Below are positions 27,096 through 36,624 of a stretch of 64,000 bases of DNA, in pieces (position 1 is the first letter of the stretch; each line of letters begins with the position of its first letter). Location: assembly GCF_000576595.1 (NCBI RefSeq), contig NZ_AWSA01000007.1, positions 1 to 64,000 of the forward strand, in the 5' to 3' direction. Source of the DNA: Intrasporangium oryzae NRRL B-24470. Lineage in GTDB: Bacteria > Actinomycetota > Actinomycetes > Actinomycetales > Dermatophilaceae. Both the position numbers and the translations under genes were made by a program. The notes under the pieces were generated by a model. It saw nothing but the letters and a program-made list of their open reading frames with translations, did no database searches and was not told the origin of the DNA.

Positions 27096-28268
27096 CTAGC
27101 GAGCCGGAGCGGGTGGCTCCGGCGGCTGGCCGCCGGCCCGACGGCGACCCTTCCTGCGGGACGCGAGCAGGGCGGCCGCGGCGGCGCCGACCATCGCCCC
27201 GGCGGCGAAGGTCCTGCGCCCGCTGGACAGCGCGACCCGGTCCAGCGGCGCACCGTCCGTCGTGCCCGCCGCTGGCGACACCCGGCCCACGTCGGCCACG
27301 CCTCCCGGCGACGCGGCACGGTCCCCGACCCGGGTCAGTCGCTCCCCGGCCGACTCCCCTGCCGACTCCCCGGCCGGCTCGAGCGCGTCGGGGCCGGGCC
27401 GAACTTCGGTGCGGGCCAGGGCGACCTTGTCGGCCGACCAGGCTGCCGAGAGCAGCACCACCCGCGCGATGAGGTTGAGCCACACGAGGAGACCGACCGA
27501 GACGGCGACCGCGCCGAGGAGGGGGTTGCTGGTCGAGCGTGCGATGAGCTGAGCGCCGAAGTACTTGAGGACCGTGAGCAGGACCGCGCCGACGATCGCG
27601 CCGTCGCGCACATTGGCCCACGGGAGCGGGACGCCGGACAGGATCCGAAGGAGCACGACCATGATGGCCGTGTCCACGAGGACCGCGACGAACAGGCCGA
27701 GCACCGCGACGAGCGGCCCCTCGCCCGCCAGGCCGACCCAGGACGCGACGGACCCGGTGACCGCACCGAGCAACGTGCTCAGTACTGCCGAGACGAGGAT
27801 CGCGAAGCCCAGCACGAAGAGCACGGCCAAGTCACGTGCCTTGCCGGCGACGAAGGTGCCGGGCCATGCGCCAAGCCCGAAGATGCCGCGGATCCCGGTG
27901 CGCAGGGCTCCGACCCACCCCAGGCCGGCCCACAGCAGGACGAGGAGCGCGACGACTCCGGTCAGGGTCAGGGTCAGGGCCGCAGGGGTGGTGACGCTGA
28001 TGATTCCGTCAGGGTGCTCGGGGGTCTTGACCATCCCCGGGAACATCGTCTCGAACCAGCTGACGACCGATGCGAGCAGCTCGGGGCGCCCGCGCAGGAC
28101 GAAGCCGAAGATCGTGAACGCGAGGGTGGCGGCGGGGAAGATCGAGAAGAAGCTGTAGTAGGCGACCCCGGCGCTGAGGAGGTTGCCGTTGGCCCCGGTG
28201 TATCGCTGCCAGGCGCTCCACGCGCGGGTCTCCCTCGCCCACGCGACGGCGCCTGCGAGCGAGGCCAT
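27096..28268 (-). CDS. YihY/BrkB family inner-membrane protein
   Basis: This 390-residue membrane protein has about six helices spanning residues 30-270, with GNLLSAGVAYYSFFSIFPAATLAF and the polar-helix motif AGLGWVGALRTGIRGIFG typical of the YihY/virulence-factor BrkB family. The family was formerly misnamed RNase BN; its function is unsettled. The cytoplasmic tail contains a GESAGESAGE repeat, a late hydrophobic helix (FAAGAMVGAAAAALLA), and a basic Pro-rich end. It follows the 2H phosphoesterase gene by 3 nt and is co-transcribed with it. Confidence 0.85.
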   Translation of the reverse strand: MASLAGAVAWARETRAWSAWQRYTGANGNLLSAGVAYYSFFSIFPAATLAFTIFGFVLRGRPELLASVVSWFETMFPGMVKTPEHPDGIISVTTPAALTLTLTGVVALLVLLWAGLGWVGALRTGIRGIFGLGAWPGTFVAGKARDLAVLFVLGFAILVSAVLSTLLGAVTGSVASWVGLAGEGPLVAVLGLFVAVLVDTAIMVVLLRILSGVPLPWANVRDGAIVGAVLLTVLKYFGAQLIARSTSNPLLGAVAVSVGLLVWLNLIARVVLLSAAWSADKVALARTEVRPGPDALEPAGESAGESAGERLTRVGDRAASPGGVADVGRVSPAAGTTDGAPLDRVALSSGRRTFAAGAMVGAAAAALLASRRKGRRRAGGQPPEPPAPAR

Positions 28269-28271
28269 GGG

Positions 28272-28802
28272 TCAGCCGGCCCCGAGCGGGAACTCGTGGA
28301 TCGGGCGCCAGACGAGGTCGTCGCCGAGCTCGTAGAGGTGGAAGGCGTCGACCGGGAAGCTGACGGCGTAGTCGGCGAGCTCGTCGAAGGCCCGGTCGAG
28401 AGCACTCTGCGACACGTTGTGGGCGACCGTCACGTGAGGGTGGTAGTAGAAGTCCAGGTCGCGCTTGACGGGCCCCGACCGGAGGGAGCGCTCGAGGCTC
28501 TCGCACGCCGAGACGCCCTGGGCCACCTGGATGAAGACGACGTCGGACAGCGGCCGGAAGGTCCCCGTGCCGCGCAGGAGGACCTCGAACCCCGCGTGGA
28601 CGTCGGCCACGCTCCGGCAGTGAAGGCGGAATGCGGCATACGCCTCATCGTCGACCACGGTCGGCGGGAGCAACGTGATGTGCGCCGGGATCTGCCACGC
28701 GGAGGGGTCACCGAACTGCGCGCGGCGCTCCTGGAGGAACTCGCCGTGCGGAGACGGGATCGGGATCGAGACGCCGATCGTCGTTGGCCGAACGGTCTTC
28801 AC
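28272..28802 (-). CDS. 2'-5' RNA ligase-like 2H phosphoesterase
   Basis: This 176-residue protein has the two HxT motifs of the LigT/2H family: AHITLLPP near residue 40 and HPHVTVAH near 121. Such proteins hydrolyse or ligate 2'-5' or cyclic phosphodiester linkages; the cellular substrate is unknown. The GTG start at 28802 is chosen because minus-strand TACGGT ends 7 nt upstream (leaderless), and family members start near this point. It forms a two-gene operon with yihY. Confidence 0.88.
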   Translation of the reverse strand: MKTVRPTTIGVSIPIPSPHGEFLQERRAQFGDPSAWQIPAHITLLPPTVVDDEAYAAFRLHCRSVADVHAGFEVLLRGTGTFRPLSDVVFIQVAQGVSACESLERSLRSGPVKRDLDFYYHPHVTVAHNVSQSALDRAFDELADYAVSFPVDAFHLYELGDDLVWRPIHEFPLGAG

Positions 28803-28836
28803 GTAGCCGACCGTATCGAATCGCCGGGAGAGCTCG

Positions 28837-29994
<1,158 letters not shown>

Positions 29995-30792
29995 TCAGAG
30001 GTCGAAGTCGACGACGACGGGCGCGTGGTCGCTCCACCGCTCGGCATACGTGGCGGGCCGGCCGACCGTCGCGGCGGTCGCGCGGGCTGCGAGACCCCCG
30101 GTGGCGAGCTGGTAGTCGATCCGCCAGCCGGCGTCGTTGTCGAAGGCCTTGCCGCGCCACGACCACCACGTGTAGGGGCCGGGGCCCTCACCGGCGAGCC
30201 GGCGGTGGACGTCCACCCAGGCGTCGGCCGCGAACCAGCGGTCGAAGTAGGCGCGCTCGGCCTCGAGGAAGCCGGCCTTCCTGAGGTTGCCCTTCCAGTT
30301 CTTGAGGTCGGCCTCCCGGTGGGCGACGTTGAGGTCGCCAGTGACGAGCATGAGACCACCGGCTGCAGAGGCGCGCTCCATGCGAGTCGTCATCGCGTCG
30401 AGGAAGGCGTACTTCTCGACCTGGCGCTCAGTGTCGGCCTCCCCGGTGTGGACGTACGTCGAGACGATCGTCAGCGGGCCGAGCTCCGTGTCGACGTCGA
30501 CCTCGACCCAACGGCCCTGGTCGTCGAAGCGGCCGTCGATCCCGACGCGATGTGCCGTGCGCGGCAGCCGGGTCGCGACGGCGACCCCGGCGCGCCCCTT
30601 GGCCGACCCCTCGGTGTGCGCGACGGACCAGTCTCCGAACCCCGCCTCGGCGAGCGCCTTGAGCAGGTCGGTGTCGGTCGCCCGGACCTCCTGGAGGCAG
30701 AGCACGTCGGGGTCCTGCGCGACGAGCCAGGGCAGCGCTCCCCTGCGGACGGCGGCCCGGATGCCGTTGACGTTGGCCGTGATGACACGCAT
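29995..30792 (-). CDS. xth: Exodeoxyribonuclease III
   Basis: This 265-residue AP endonuclease/3'-5' exonuclease is involved in base-excision repair. Motifs are MRVITANVNGIR at the N-terminus, CLQEVRATD with the metal-binding Glu, STYVHTGE, LVTGDLNVAH with catalytic Asp/Asn, WWSWRGKAF, and WSDHAPVVVDF with the terminal catalytic His. ATG 30792 is chosen over 30801 because it gives the family N-terminus and lies 7 nt after a CACAAT -10-like hexamer. Confidence 0.93.
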   Translation of the reverse strand: MRVITANVNGIRAAVRRGALPWLVAQDPDVLCLQEVRATDTDLLKALAEAGFGDWSVAHTEGSAKGRAGVAVATRLPRTAHRVGIDGRFDDQGRWVEVDVDTELGPLTIVSTYVHTGEADTERQVEKYAFLDAMTTRMERASAAGGLMLVTGDLNVAHREADLKNWKGNLRKAGFLEAERAYFDRWFAADAWVDVHRRLAGEGPGPYTWWSWRGKAFDNDAGWRIDYQLATGGLAARATAATVGRPATYAERWSDHAPVVVDFDL

Positions 30793-30869
30793 GGCCGACA
30801 TTGTGCCGGGCGCCAGGCGGCGCTCAGGACCCGGGCGTCACACGGGCATCCGTGCACCCCAGGGCGTGG

Positions 30870-32000
30870 TCATGGGCGGCTGAGCCGCCCGAGCACCTCG
30901 GCCATCTGCTCCACCCGGTCGGCCCACGTCGGCACCGGCCGGTCGGCGCCCTCCGGGAAGGGAGTGGTCGACGGGATCTTCGCGCGGACGGCTGCGGGGA
31001 ACTCCTCCCGGGCGGCGACGACCACGAACGGGTCGCCACTGTCGCGGAACCCGGCCACGGCGGTGCTGACGACGGGGCGGCCGACCGCCGCGTACTCGTA
31101 GAGCTTGATCGGGTCGAGGCTGTCGGTGAACGGCGTGACGAGGTGGGGCACGACGAGGACGTCGGCGTGCTGGAGGTAGGCCGGCACCGAGTCGCGGGGG
31201 CGGGGGCCGAGCAGGACCACGCCGGCCTCGCCGAGCCGGGCCCGGTCGCCGGGGTCCAGCGGGGCGGGGCCGACGAGAACGAGCCGTCCCGCCTCGCCGA
31301 GCGCCGTGGCCGTGTCGATGCAGAGGGGCACGTCGATCCGGTCACGGTGGACCGTGCCGACGTAGACGGCGACCGCGCCCTCGGGCAGGTCTGCGGGCCT
31401 CGGCCGCGGCCGTCGGTAGGCCTCGACGTCGACCGCGTTGTGGATCAGGGTGACCGGACGGTGTGCGCCCTTGGTGCGCCGGAGCTCCTCCGAGCAGACG
31501 ACGACCTCGGCGCACTCCTCGAGCAGCGTCGCCTCGTCACGGACAAGGCGTTGCGTCTCCGCCTCGGCCCGGTCGGCGAGGGTCCAGTCGTCGGTGATGT
31601 CGTAGAGGGCCCGCCAGCCCGTCAGGCGAAGCACGGACGCCCCGATCGGGTCGTTGACCCAGAGGACCGGATCGTCGAACCCGAGGCTCGTCGCGGCGCG
31701 GACGACGCTCGCAGCGAGGCGTTCGTCGCTGCGCGCGTCGAGCCGTCGAGGGAGGAGCTTTGTCCCCTGGAAGAGCCACAGGCGCTCGTCCTCGACCCCG
31801 GCGAGGCGCGGCCCCCGGCGCAGTCCCCGGCCCGGAGTCGGCCGCGCGCGCCGGGTGAGGGCGTGGAGCGGGTCGGTGGCGGGCTCGACGAAGAGGACGC
31901 GGAGAGCGGGGTCGGTGCGCAACAGCCCGGCGAGCAGGTGCTGGTTGCGGCGCCACACCTCGTCCCACGGCTCGAGGGAGATCACGACCAGATCGGTCAC
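30870..32000 (-). CDS. Glycosyltransferase, GT-B fold (TuaH-like N-terminus)
   Basis: This 376-residue glycosyltransferase begins MTDLVVISLEPWDEVWRRNQHLLAGLL, a pattern shared with TuaH-like and related surface-polymer glycosyltransferases. The donor domain has AVYVGTVHRDRIDVPL and LDPIKLYEYAAVGRPVVST. YDITDDWT is also typical of this group. Sugar and linkage are unknown. The GTG start overlaps the upstream glycosyltransferase stop (GTGA). It is the last gene of the four-gene leftward operon starting at 36515. Confidence 0.85.
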   Translation of the reverse strand: MTDLVVISLEPWDEVWRRNQHLLAGLLRTDPALRVLFVEPATDPLHALTRRARPTPGRGLRRGPRLAGVEDERLWLFQGTKLLPRRLDARSDERLAASVVRAATSLGFDDPVLWVNDPIGASVLRLTGWRALYDITDDWTLADRAEAETQRLVRDEATLLEECAEVVVCSEELRRTKGAHRPVTLIHNAVDVEAYRRPRPRPADLPEGAVAVYVGTVHRDRIDVPLCIDTATALGEAGRLVLVGPAPLDPGDRARLGEAGVVLLGPRPRDSVPAYLQHADVLVVPHLVTPFTDSLDPIKLYEYAAVGRPVVSTAVAGFRDSGDPFVVVAAREEFPAAVRAKIPSTTPFPEGADRPVPTWADRVEQMAEVLGRLSRP

Positions 32001-33019
32001 ATCACGCTCCGGTAGACCGCGTCGGTGCCAACGACCTGGGTGTCGATGGTGAAAAGGGCCCGCTGGACCTCGCGCAGCGCCCGGCCGTAGGCCTCCCTGC
32101 GCCCTTCGTCCAGCGCGAGGTCGCGCAGGATGCTTCCCGCAGCCACGTGGTCGCCGGCGGGGAAGAGTGCCGCGCCGGGAGTGGCACCCACGGTCTCGAG
32201 GTGACCGCCGGCGGCCGAGGCGACGACGGGGAGCCCGTGGGCCATCGCCTCGACGACGGTGAGCCCGAGCGCCTCCCGGTCGCACGGGGCGACGACGACG
32301 GCGGCCTGCTCCATGAGGGCGTCGACGTCGGACCGGTGGCCGAGGAAGTCGACGGCCTCGCCTACTTCGCAGTCGGCGGCGAGCCGCTCGAGCGATGGCC
32401 GCAGGGCGCCCGACCCGGCCACCTGGAGTCTCCAGCCGTGACGCGCGAGCCCGGATGCCGCGAAGGCCCGGATCGCGACGTCCGTCGCCTTCTCGGCCTC
32501 GAGCCGCTGGGCGACGAGCACCCGCGGCTCGCGGGCGCCGGCGCCGCGTCCTTCGGCCTGCCGCGGCACGCCGGTGTGGACGACGGTGCTGGAGCCCTCG
32601 ACGTGGCCCGCGACGTACGAGCTCACCGCGATCTGGGCCCGGATGTGCCGCGCCGTGGCCGCGGTGAGCCACCGGGCGGGCCTGGAGGAGCTGCCCCTGG
32701 TACCCGCGAAGTGGCGGGTGCTCACGACCGGCACGGACCGGACCCGGACCGCGAAGGCAGCCGCCACCTCGGCGGCGGTCATGTGGACGTTGATGACGTC
32801 GGCGCCGACAAGCCTGTCGAGGGCTCTCGCCACCGCGGCGACCGAGTCCGCTGCCACGTGCCGGGCCCCGCCCTCCCCGAGCTCGCGCCGCATCGAGGCC
32901 GGGTGGCCTCCGACGACGACGACCTCGTGACCGGCATCCTGCTGGGCCGCGGCGAGCCGGGCGGTGAGGCGCTCGACTCCGGCGAAGGCATCGGTGCACA
33001 CCGCGTGCACGATCCTCAT
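31997..33019 (-). CDS. Glycosyltransferase family 4
   Basis: This 340-residue GT4 enzyme starts with MRIVHAVCTDAFAGVERL, a typical acceptor loop. The donor domain has RVLVAQRLEAEKATDVAI and REALGLTVVEAMAHGLPVVAS, carrying the EX7E pair. A GVERLTARLAAAQQDAGHEV helix follows the first strand. It is coupled by GTGA to the next gene and by ATGA-type overlap to the ligase-like gene upstream. It probably adds one sugar to the lipid-linked repeat unit. Confidence 0.88.
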   Translation of the reverse strand: MRIVHAVCTDAFAGVERLTARLAAAQQDAGHEVVVVGGHPASMRRELGEGGARHVAADSVAAVARALDRLVGADVINVHMTAAEVAAAFAVRVRSVPVVSTRHFAGTRGSSSRPARWLTAATARHIRAQIAVSSYVAGHVEGSSTVVHTGVPRQAEGRGAGAREPRVLVAQRLEAEKATDVAIRAFAASGLARHGWRLQVAGSGALRPSLERLAADCEVGEAVDFLGHRSDVDALMEQAAVVVAPCDREALGLTVVEAMAHGLPVVASAAGGHLETVGATPGAALFPAGDHVAAGSILRDLALDEGRREAYGRALREVQRALFTIDTQVVGTDAVYRSVM

Positions 33020-34491
33020 GCCGTCGGCCCCCCGGCCCGGGACGGCGCCGGGTAGTGCGAGGGGTGCGGCGAGGGGTACGGCGGCGGAAGGACGCGAAGG
33101 CTCCGCACCCGGGGGGCGGACTGGGCCGCTCCCGGATCCGGACCGGCGGTGCTCACCGAGTCGTCGGACGAGTGCGGTGCGGCGCCTTCGGTCAGGCGGG
33201 CGGCACGGGACTCCTCGGCCACCGTGGCGTCGTGACGAGCCGCCGCCCCGAGGCAGATCCCGAGAATGGCGAACGGCAGGGAGACGGCCATGCTGACCCA
33301 GAAGAGGTCGAACTGGCTCTGCACCATCCGGGCGACGAGCACGGCCTCGGCGACCAGCCCGTAGACCGGGTCGAGACGCCGGGCGACGACCCAGCTGCCG
33401 ATCATGAGCACGAGGAAGGCGGCCAACCCGATGATGCCCGTCGAGGTCATCGTCTCGATCTCGGCGTTCGGGGGCTGGAAGGCGACCGGGAAGCGGTCGG
33501 TGTACCACCAGCGCAGCCCGACCCCGACCCACGGCTCGGTCGACCAGACGTTCAAGGCGTCCTGGAGCCAGGTCACCCGCGTGAAGAGGGAGTTGAACTC
33601 GTTGCCCGAGCGCACCTGGTCTCGCACCATGACGGTCACGCCCAGGAAGATCGGGATGACGGCGAGCAGGATCGCCCTCGACCGTCGCCGGACGCCGTGG
33701 GAACGCCGCATCACGATGACGAAGATCGCGGCGCCGAGGCCCAGCCAGCCCTGTCGGGACTGGGTGGTCAGGAGGGCGACGACGAGTACCCAGAAGGCGA
33801 GCAGGGCCCAGCCACGCCGCCACCTCATCCACGGCGGGTGGACGTAGGCGACGACGGCGAGGATCGCGGTGAGCGACCCGACCGCGTTCTTGTGCATGCC
33901 CCAGGGGAAGCTCGTGTAGACCGGGCCGAACTCGCCGTGGGCGTACTGGAAGGCGGCCTGCACGATCGTCGAGACCGAGATGAGCAGGCCCGCGAGCAGC
34001 AGGAGCGTCAGACCGATGGGGGCGACGCCGCGCCGGCCGACCGCCCACCCCACGAGCAGCGCCCCGATCACCAGGACGCCCGCGTGGAACCACTCGACGA
34101 CGTTGGCGACATAGGGGTTCTGGACGACGGTGAACAGGGAGGCGAGCTGGTACAGGCTCGCGAGCCAGAGGACGGTCCGCATCTCGCGACTGATCCCCCC
34201 GATGGCCACGAGGATCGCGGGGAAGAGAGCGGCGGCGAGCATCGCGTCGGAGACCGTCAGGTCGACGCCGCCGCCCCCGACGCGTGCCGTGACGAGGATG
34301 ATCGGCAGCGCGAGGACGGCCAGTGCCGTCGGCTCGGCCGCGATGATGCCGAGGGCGAGGATCGCGACGGCCGCGACCACGGCGATGAGGGGACGCTCGG
34401 CGGCCTGTTGCCCGACGGCGTAGAGGAACACGGCCGCCACGACGGCCGCGGCCACCCACACCACGCGACGGAACGTCTCGGTCCTGGTCAC
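33016..34491 (-). CDS. O-antigen ligase/polymerase-like membrane protein
   Basis: This 491-residue polytopic protein has about 11-12 hydrophobic helices and the large periplasmic-type loop (about residues 290-350: EFNSLFTRVTWLQDALNVW, TEPWVGVGLRWWYTDRF) found in Wzy_C/O-antigen-ligase proteins. TTQSRQGWLGLGAAIF is typical of the family. The C-terminal 75 residues are hydrophilic and Pro/Ser-rich, ending PYPSPHPSHYPAPSRAGG. It is probably the polymerase or ligase for the polysaccharide made here. The GTG start overlaps the preceding stop (GTGA). Confidence 0.85.
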   Translation of the reverse strand: MTRTETFRRVVWVAAAVVAAVFLYAVGQQAAERPLIAVVAAVAILALGIIAAEPTALAVLALPIILVTARVGGGGVDLTVSDAMLAAALFPAILVAIGGISREMRTVLWLASLYQLASLFTVVQNPYVANVVEWFHAGVLVIGALLVGWAVGRRGVAPIGLTLLLLAGLLISVSTIVQAAFQYAHGEFGPVYTSFPWGMHKNAVGSLTAILAVVAYVHPPWMRWRRGWALLAFWVLVVALLTTQSRQGWLGLGAAIFVIVMRRSHGVRRRSRAILLAVIPIFLGVTVMVRDQVRSGNEFNSLFTRVTWLQDALNVWSTEPWVGVGLRWWYTDRFPVAFQPPNAEIETMTSTGIIGLAAFLVLMIGSWVVARRLDPVYGLVAEAVLVARMVQSQFDLFWVSMAVSLPFAILGICLGAAARHDATVAEESRAARLTEGAAPHSSDDSVSTAGPDPGAAQSAPRVRSLRVLPPPYPSPHPSHYPAPSRAGGPTA

Positions 34492-36515
34492 GACGGCCCT
34501 CCCGCGGTGGGGACGAGCACCGAGCGCCGTCGCTCGGCCTCGACGCGGGTCGGGCCGGCGACGAAGATGCGCAGGCGTTCGCGCGCTCCGCGACCCCGGT
34601 CACCCGGCAGGGTGGAGCGCACCGCCGACCCCGCGACGTGGCCCGCGCGGGCCACTGCCCACCCGAACGCGCCGTGGTGCTTGCGCAGGTAGCGCTCCTG
34701 AGAGGCGTGGAACTGCGCCTCTCTGAGGCCCGCGCTCGTGCTCGTCGCGCTGCCGAGGTGCCGGGCGACGACGGTGCGGACGACCTCGTGGCGCCAGCCG
34801 AGCGTTGCCGCACGCCGAGCCCAGTCGGTCTCCTCCGCGTAGAGGAAGAACCTCTCGTCGAGACCCCCGACCTGGTCGAGCGCCTCGGCCCTCAGCAGGA
34901 GGATCGAGCCGATGACGTAGTCGGTGTGCGTCCGCAGCCGTCCGAGACCGACGGCGTCGGCCCAGACCCCAGCGGGTGAGGGGAAGGGCCAGCCCACCCG
35001 GCTCGTCTCGCCCTCGCCGTCGACCTGGGCCGGACCGACGCTCGCGAGGTCGGGCTGGGCGCGGAGCGCCCGCTGCAGCTCGCGTATGCCGCTCGGCTCG
35101 ATGACGGCGTCGGGGTTGAGCAGGAGCACGTCGGAGTGTGCGTGGCGGCGATGCCGCAGACCCTCGTTGACGCCTGCGGCGAAGCCGCCGTTGCGTCCGG
35201 GGTCGACGTAGTCGACCCCGAGCTCGGCGCAGACCTGACGGACCTGCTGCGACGACGAGTTGTCGACGACGGTGACGGCCTCGCCCGTGAGCGGCTCGAG
35301 ACAGCGGCGGAGCAGGTCGGGCGCGTGGTAGGCCACGACGATGATCTCGACCGGTCGGGCCGAGCCCGCCTGCGACGAGGCGTCGGTCTGACCCGCCGTT
35401 CGGGGCCCGGCCGCACGTCGGTAGAGCTCCTCGTAGGCGCGGGCGATGGACGGCCAGCCCGTTGCGGCGGCCCGGCGCAGCCCTGCGGCGCGCAGACTCG
35501 CAGCGAGCTCGGGTCGAAGGCCGACGCGGAGCAGCGCGTCGCGCAGCGCCACCGGGTCCCCCGGCGGGACGAGGAGGCCGGCGTCGCCGACGACGTCGGG
35601 CAGCGCGCCCGAGTCGCTGGCCACGACCGGAGTTCCACAGGCCATGGCCTCGACGGCCACCCGGCCGAACTGCTCGACCCATGAGGGGGTCGTCAGCGAC
35701 GGCACCGCGAGGACGTCGGCCGAGCGGTAGAGGTCGGCGAGGTCCTCCCCTGCGAGCGAACCGAGGAAGCGGACGCGCTCCGTAACATCACCGGTCTGCG
35801 CCTGCCGGCGCAGCTCGGGCTCGAGCGGACCCGCACCTGCGATCGACAGGTGCAGACGGGGATCCCCCGCGACGGCGTCGAGCAGGACCGCCACGCCCTT
35901 GTGCGGCTCGAGCCGGCCGGCATACGCGACGTGCACGGCGCCGGGGGCGGCGACCGAGGGGGGCGGTGCAGACGCCGCCCCGGGGTGGAAGACGCCCAGG
36001 TCGGTGCCGAGGGGGATGACGGAGGCGGTCGTGGGCAGGCCCTTGGCCTCGACGATCCGGCCCGCCTCCGCGTTGCACACGCTCGCTCCGGCGGCCCGGC
36101 GAAGGGCCCAGGACTCGATCCACCGGAACGGGACCGGGTAGCGCTTGTCGATGTTCTGGGCGGAGTAGAGGACGTAGGGGGCGCGGCAGCCGGCGAGGGC
36201 CCGGAGCACGAGGATCTCCGCCGTGCTCAGCGCGAACGGCTCCTCGTGGATGTCGAGGACGTCCCACTCGTCGCGCAGCGCGCGCCACAGGGGCCTCGGG
36301 TCGTAGACGAACAGCGCGGGGTGGCTGCCCCAGGTGCGGACGCCGACGACGTCCTCGCCCGCGCGAGGCTCGAGCGCAACGGGGGCGCCGCCCTCGTTCC
36401 AGCGTCGCGCCGAAAGCAGGCTCACCGTGTGGCCGAGCCCCCTCAGACCGCGCTCCCGCTCGCGCCACGCGTCGACGACAGCGCTGTGCGACACCCTCAG
36501 CACACGCACTGGCAT
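34488..36515 (-). CDS. Fused bifunctional glycosyltransferase (GT4 + GT2)
   Basis: This 675-residue protein joins two glycosyltransferases. Residues 1-385 are a GT4 enzyme: HVAYAGRLEPHKGVAVLLDA and FGRVAVEAMACGTPVVASDSG. After a short linker, residues about 405-675 are a GT2 rhamnosyltransferase-like domain: VEIIVVAYHAPDLLRRCLEPL, VDNSSS, GGFAAGVNEGL, LLNPDAVI and DERFFLYAEETDWARR. One polypeptide could therefore add two successive sugars. ATG 36515 is chosen; the longer frame upstream runs into the divergent promoter. It is first in the leftward operon. Confidence 0.88.
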   Translation of the reverse strand: MPVRVLRVSHSAVVDAWRERERGLRGLGHTVSLLSARRWNEGGAPVALEPRAGEDVVGVRTWGSHPALFVYDPRPLWRALRDEWDVLDIHEEPFALSTAEILVLRALAGCRAPYVLYSAQNIDKRYPVPFRWIESWALRRAAGASVCNAEAGRIVEAKGLPTTASVIPLGTDLGVFHPGAASAPPPSVAAPGAVHVAYAGRLEPHKGVAVLLDAVAGDPRLHLSIAGAGPLEPELRRQAQTGDVTERVRFLGSLAGEDLADLYRSADVLAVPSLTTPSWVEQFGRVAVEAMACGTPVVASDSGALPDVVGDAGLLVPPGDPVALRDALLRVGLRPELAASLRAAGLRRAAATGWPSIARAYEELYRRAAGPRTAGQTDASSQAGSARPVEIIVVAYHAPDLLRRCLEPLTGEAVTVVDNSSSQQVRQVCAELGVDYVDPGRNGGFAAGVNEGLRHRRHAHSDVLLLNPDAVIEPSGIRELQRALRAQPDLASVGPAQVDGEGETSRVGWPFPSPAGVWADAVGLGRLRTHTDYVIGSILLLRAEALDQVGGLDERFFLYAEETDWARRAATLGWRHEVVRTVVARHLGSATSTSAGLREAQFHASQERYLRKHHGAFGWAVARAGHVAGSAVRSTLPGDRGRGARERLRIFVAGPTRVEAERRRSVLVPTAGGPS

Positions 36516-36573
36516 CCCCACCCGGATCTCGGGGCACCCACCAGTCGCACTCATCGGCACGGGCGCCGGAGCG

Positions 36574-36603
36574 ATCATATGCGAGGATGGGCCACTGTAT
36601 TGT
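36574..36603. promoter_or_regulatory. Divergent promoter region between the GT fusion and the BY-kinase genes
   Basis: On the minus strand TATGAT (36579-36574) is a good -10 for the glycosyltransferase operon, about 58 nt before its ATG. On the plus strand TATTGT (36598-36603) is a -10 for the kinase gene, 21 nt before its GTG. The two promoters overlap, so they may be regulated together. Confidence 0.5.
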
Positions 36604-36624
36604 CTGGTCGCCCGAGGGGGGCAA

